Shown piece by piece: positions 42,279-43,830 of a stretch of DNA of 43,830 nt. The stretch comes from Fibrobacter sp. UBA4375 (lineage in GTDB: Bacteria > Fibrobacterota > Fibrobacteria > Fibrobacterales > Fibrobacteraceae). The notes under the pieces were generated by a model. The model had not been told where the DNA came from. It saw only the letters and a program-made list of their open reading frames with translations, and ran no database searches. Positions within the stretch are counted from its first letter, which is position 1; each line of letters begins with the position of its first letter. A program made the position numbers and the translations under genes. Location of the stretch: contig DGRZ01000003.1 in the NCBI GenBank assembly GCA_002391195.1, positions 5,010-48,839 on the forward strand, in the 5' to 3' direction.

Positions 42279-42985
42279 TTGGAAGCCTTCCAGATAGAAA
42301 TCAGGCTCTTGTTCTTGCGGGTAGCAAGCCAGAGGGTAGGCCAAATCAGAATCAGGTCGCGGATCAGGCTGGTCCAGGTTTCCGCCTTGTCAGCGGCACC
42401 TTCAATCTCGAAACACCCGCAGGTGATGCCCAGGTCGTGGTAAAGCGCCCAGCCGAGGGCGATAATAAAGCTTACGAACATCCAGAAAATGGCAAGGGCC
42501 GATTCCCGCACAAAGGGCGAAACAATCATGGCGAGTCCAAACCACAATTCAAATTGCGGATAGACGAGGGCAAAGAAATTGTTCAGGAATTCCAGGTGAA
42601 GTGCCGGGAAAAACTGGTACTGTGCCACAAGAACCGCAAATTCGTGAGGGTTCTGGATCTTGAAAATCGAGGCAAAGATGAACATGCCGCCAATGCCGAT
42701 ACGGCAAAGGGTTTCCAGGGCGCGGATGGCGAAATCCTTTTGAATCTTGAATGCGGGCACAATCAGGGCACCGCCGATAATCAGGGCACAAAGTCCCACC
42801 TGGATGTTGTAACGGTAAGCCTTGGGCCACAGGTCAATAAGCCATTCCTGGTCGGTAAAAGTCAGTATGGATTCCGGAAAGCTGATTTCGGCAACGCATA
42901 CGGACACAAAGAAGGTGGCCACCAGCATCAAGATGCCAGAAACAATGGAACGCTTGCGATTCTGAGGCTGAAAACAATCAATCAT
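42275..42985 (-). CDS. MauE/DoxX-like redox membrane protein
   Basis: 236 residues with about five membrane helices: SGILMLVATFFVSVCVAEI, IQVGLCALIIGGALIVPAF, TLCRIGIGGMFIFASIFKIQNPHEFAVLV, FELWFGLAMIVSPFVRESALAIFWMFVSFI and a last one. The block RIGIGGMFIFASIFKIQNP plus the late CGCFE pair is characteristic of MauE/DoxX relatives implicated in periplasmic thiol redox. AGGAGG precedes the ATG. Twelve bases separate it from the small membrane protein before it, and its end overlaps the Nudix gene. Confidence 0.82.
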   Translation of the reverse strand: MIDCFQPQNRKRSIVSGILMLVATFFVSVCVAEISFPESILTFTDQEWLIDLWPKAYRYNIQVGLCALIIGGALIVPAFKIQKDFAIRALETLCRIGIGGMFIFASIFKIQNPHEFAVLVAQYQFFPALHLEFLNNFFALVYPQFELWFGLAMIVSPFVRESALAIFWMFVSFIIALGWALYHDLGITCGCFEIEGAADKAETWTSLIRDLILIWPTLWLATRKNKSLISIWKASK

Positions 42986-42997
42986 TTCCGCCTCCTT

Positions 42998-43192
42998 CTA
43001 GAGAATATCCGCCGGTTTTTCCAGAATGTCCTGGGAACCGATCCAAGTGACAGACTTGGCATCATCTACGCGGATGTTATTCACAATTGCAAGTGCAATG
43101 CAAAAAAGGGCGATGCCAAGGAGAACAATCCAATTCAGGGATTTTAGGTAATTTTTACAGAAAAGGAAGATCTTGTTTTCTTTAATGCTCAT
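42998..43192 (-). CDS. Small single-span membrane protein
   Basis: 64 residues from ATG 43192 (an in-frame TTG start three codons upstream is less likely). A Lys/Phe-rich N-terminus, one hydrophobic helix (LNWIVLLGIALFCIALAIV), then a short soluble end. No family recognised. Twelve bases upstream of the MauE/DoxX gene, so probably co-translated and possibly a partner of it. Confidence 0.65.
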   Translation of the reverse strand: MSIKENKIFLFCKNYLKSLNWIVLLGIALFCIALAIVNNIRVDDAKSVTWIGSQDILEKPADIL

Positions 43193-43206
43193 GGAGAGCA
43201 ATATAC

Positions 43207-43232
43207 AAAAAAAGAACCTGCCGTTTGGCGGG
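43207..43232 (-). terminator. Terminator after metG
   Basis: Read on the minus strand, GGCGGG/CCTGCC arms with a 4-base loop (one C-A mismatch) are followed by a run of seven T (43213-43207). A second, perfect GCCCGC/GCGGGC hairpin lies at 43256-43272. The gap 43193-43286 holds only these. Confidence 0.65.
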
Positions 43233-43286
43233 CTCTCTTTCGTCTTTCGTCTGTAGCCCGCTGTAGGCGGGCGTTCTTTCGTCTAA

Positions 43287-43830
43287 CTAGTGCACTCCGT
43301 TGCCGTCGGCCACGTCGCAGGTCACGGGCTTCCCGTTCACTTCGAGTGCGAGGGCGTCACAGAATACGCAGCCACCCTTCACAGAGAGCGCAATTTTCTC
43401 GAAGTCCTTCACCTTCAGTTCGCGCGGTTCGCTGGGTGCTACACCCTTGAACAGGGCGCGGTCACCGGGCTTTGCGTCTTCGGGCACGGAGACGAGCCTG
43501 CAGGTGTGGGCCTCGTTGTCGAGGTCGCCCGCAAAGAGCATTCCCTGGCTCATGATGCCGCGCAACGCGCTGGGCTTCAGGTTTGCGAACAACAGAATCT
43601 TGCGGTCCTGGAGTTCTTCGGCCTTGTAACTGTTCTTGAGGCCGCTGCAGATGGTGCGGAGTTCGCCTTCGCCAGCGTCCACCTTGAGCACGTAGAGGCT
43701 TGTGGCGTCCGGATGGTCTGCCACTTCCTTAATCTGGGCAACGCGCATGTCCATGGCGGCGGGCACGTCGGCGGCCATCAGGGGCTTGTTCTGCTTGGGC
43801 TTGCTCTGGGCTTCCTGCTTCTTGACTTCT
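43287..43830 (-). CDS. metG: Methionyl-tRNA synthetase, C-terminal tRNA-binding part (partial)
   Basis: Only the 3' 181 codons are in the window; the gene continues beyond 43830. A Lys/Gln-rich linker (EVKKQEAQSKPKQNKP) is followed by an OB-fold tRNA-binding domain: MDMRVAQIKEVADHPDATSLYVLKVDAG, ICSGLKNSYKAEELQDRKILLFANLKPSALRGIMSQGMLFAG. After it comes a 65-residue extension PGDRALFKGVAPSEPRELKVKDFEKIALSV...GCVFCDALALEVNGKPVT, reminiscent of the EMAPII/Arc1p-type tail rather than the shorter bacterial MetG end. The catalytic domain is not visible, so a stand-alone tRNA-binding protein remains possible. Confidence 0.8.
   Translation of the reverse strand, partial: EVKKQEAQSKPKQNKPLMAADVPAAMDMRVAQIKEVADHPDATSLYVLKVDAGEGELRTICSGLKNSYKAEELQDRKILLFANLKPSALRGIMSQGMLFAGDLDNEAHTCRLVSVPEDAKPGDRALFKGVAPSEPRELKVKDFEKIALSVKGGCVFCDALALEVNGKPVTCDVADGNGVH

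Overview
The window looks like a chromosomal segment from a member of Fibrobacter or a close relative (phylum Fibrobacterota). The best evidence is two proteins with the Fibrobacter major paralogous (FISUMP) domain, at 19032-22088 and 30701-31798. Supporting evidence is Gram-negative envelope genes (lipoproteins, outer-membrane barrels, murA) and moderate-GC coding sequence. The genus is an inference from family knowledge. I see no rRNA, tRNA, CRISPR array, transposase or prophage gene.

Layout. 1-6700: the 3' end of a Clp ATPase gene, a consensus sigma-54 promoter, an adenylate kinase, a biotin-dependent acyl-CoA carboxylase beta subunit, and two exported proteins. The second exported protein is a Cthe_2159-like beta-helix lipoprotein whose ribosome-binding site sits inside a perfect 15-bp hairpin. 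6789-10685: a tight cluster of TPR lipoprotein, membrane-anchored protein kinase and GAF/sigma-54 activator, followed by a second consensus sigma-54 promoter placed exactly at the start codon of a small secreted protein. 10695-18531: housekeeping genes (murA, an RDD membrane protein, rapA, proB, dgt). 18532-22402: a long structured leader and a 1018-residue FISUMP lipoprotein whose signal region carries an interspersed repeat, then a DUF1413-like gene. 22718-23471: a small ORF overlapping a frameshifted GNAT acetyltransferase. 23562-33018: mostly minus-strand housekeeping genes (map, DEAD-box helicase, pyrE with two envelope genes, purU, yciO-like, yraN) plus a second FISUMP protein. 33109-40317: a minus-strand run of MMPL/RND-like exporter, aspartate aminotransferase, FHA-ABC transporter and Ser/Thr kinase with overlapping or close ends. 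40349-43830: an outer-membrane barrel divergent from the exporter, a Nudix hydrolase, a MauE/DoxX-like protein, a small membrane protein and the 3' end of metG.

Two themes recur. The first is phospho-signalling coupled to sigma-54 and to an FHA-containing transporter: two kinases, one enhancer-binding protein and two sigma-54 promoters. The second is a dense set of intergenic repeats. These include REP-like palindromes that carry one another in their loops, and 14-nt tandem arrays (CCCCTAGATCCTAA type) that abut start or stop codons. One palindromic repeat has entered a lipoprotein reading frame.

All assignments come from reading the sequence. No database search or folding program was run.
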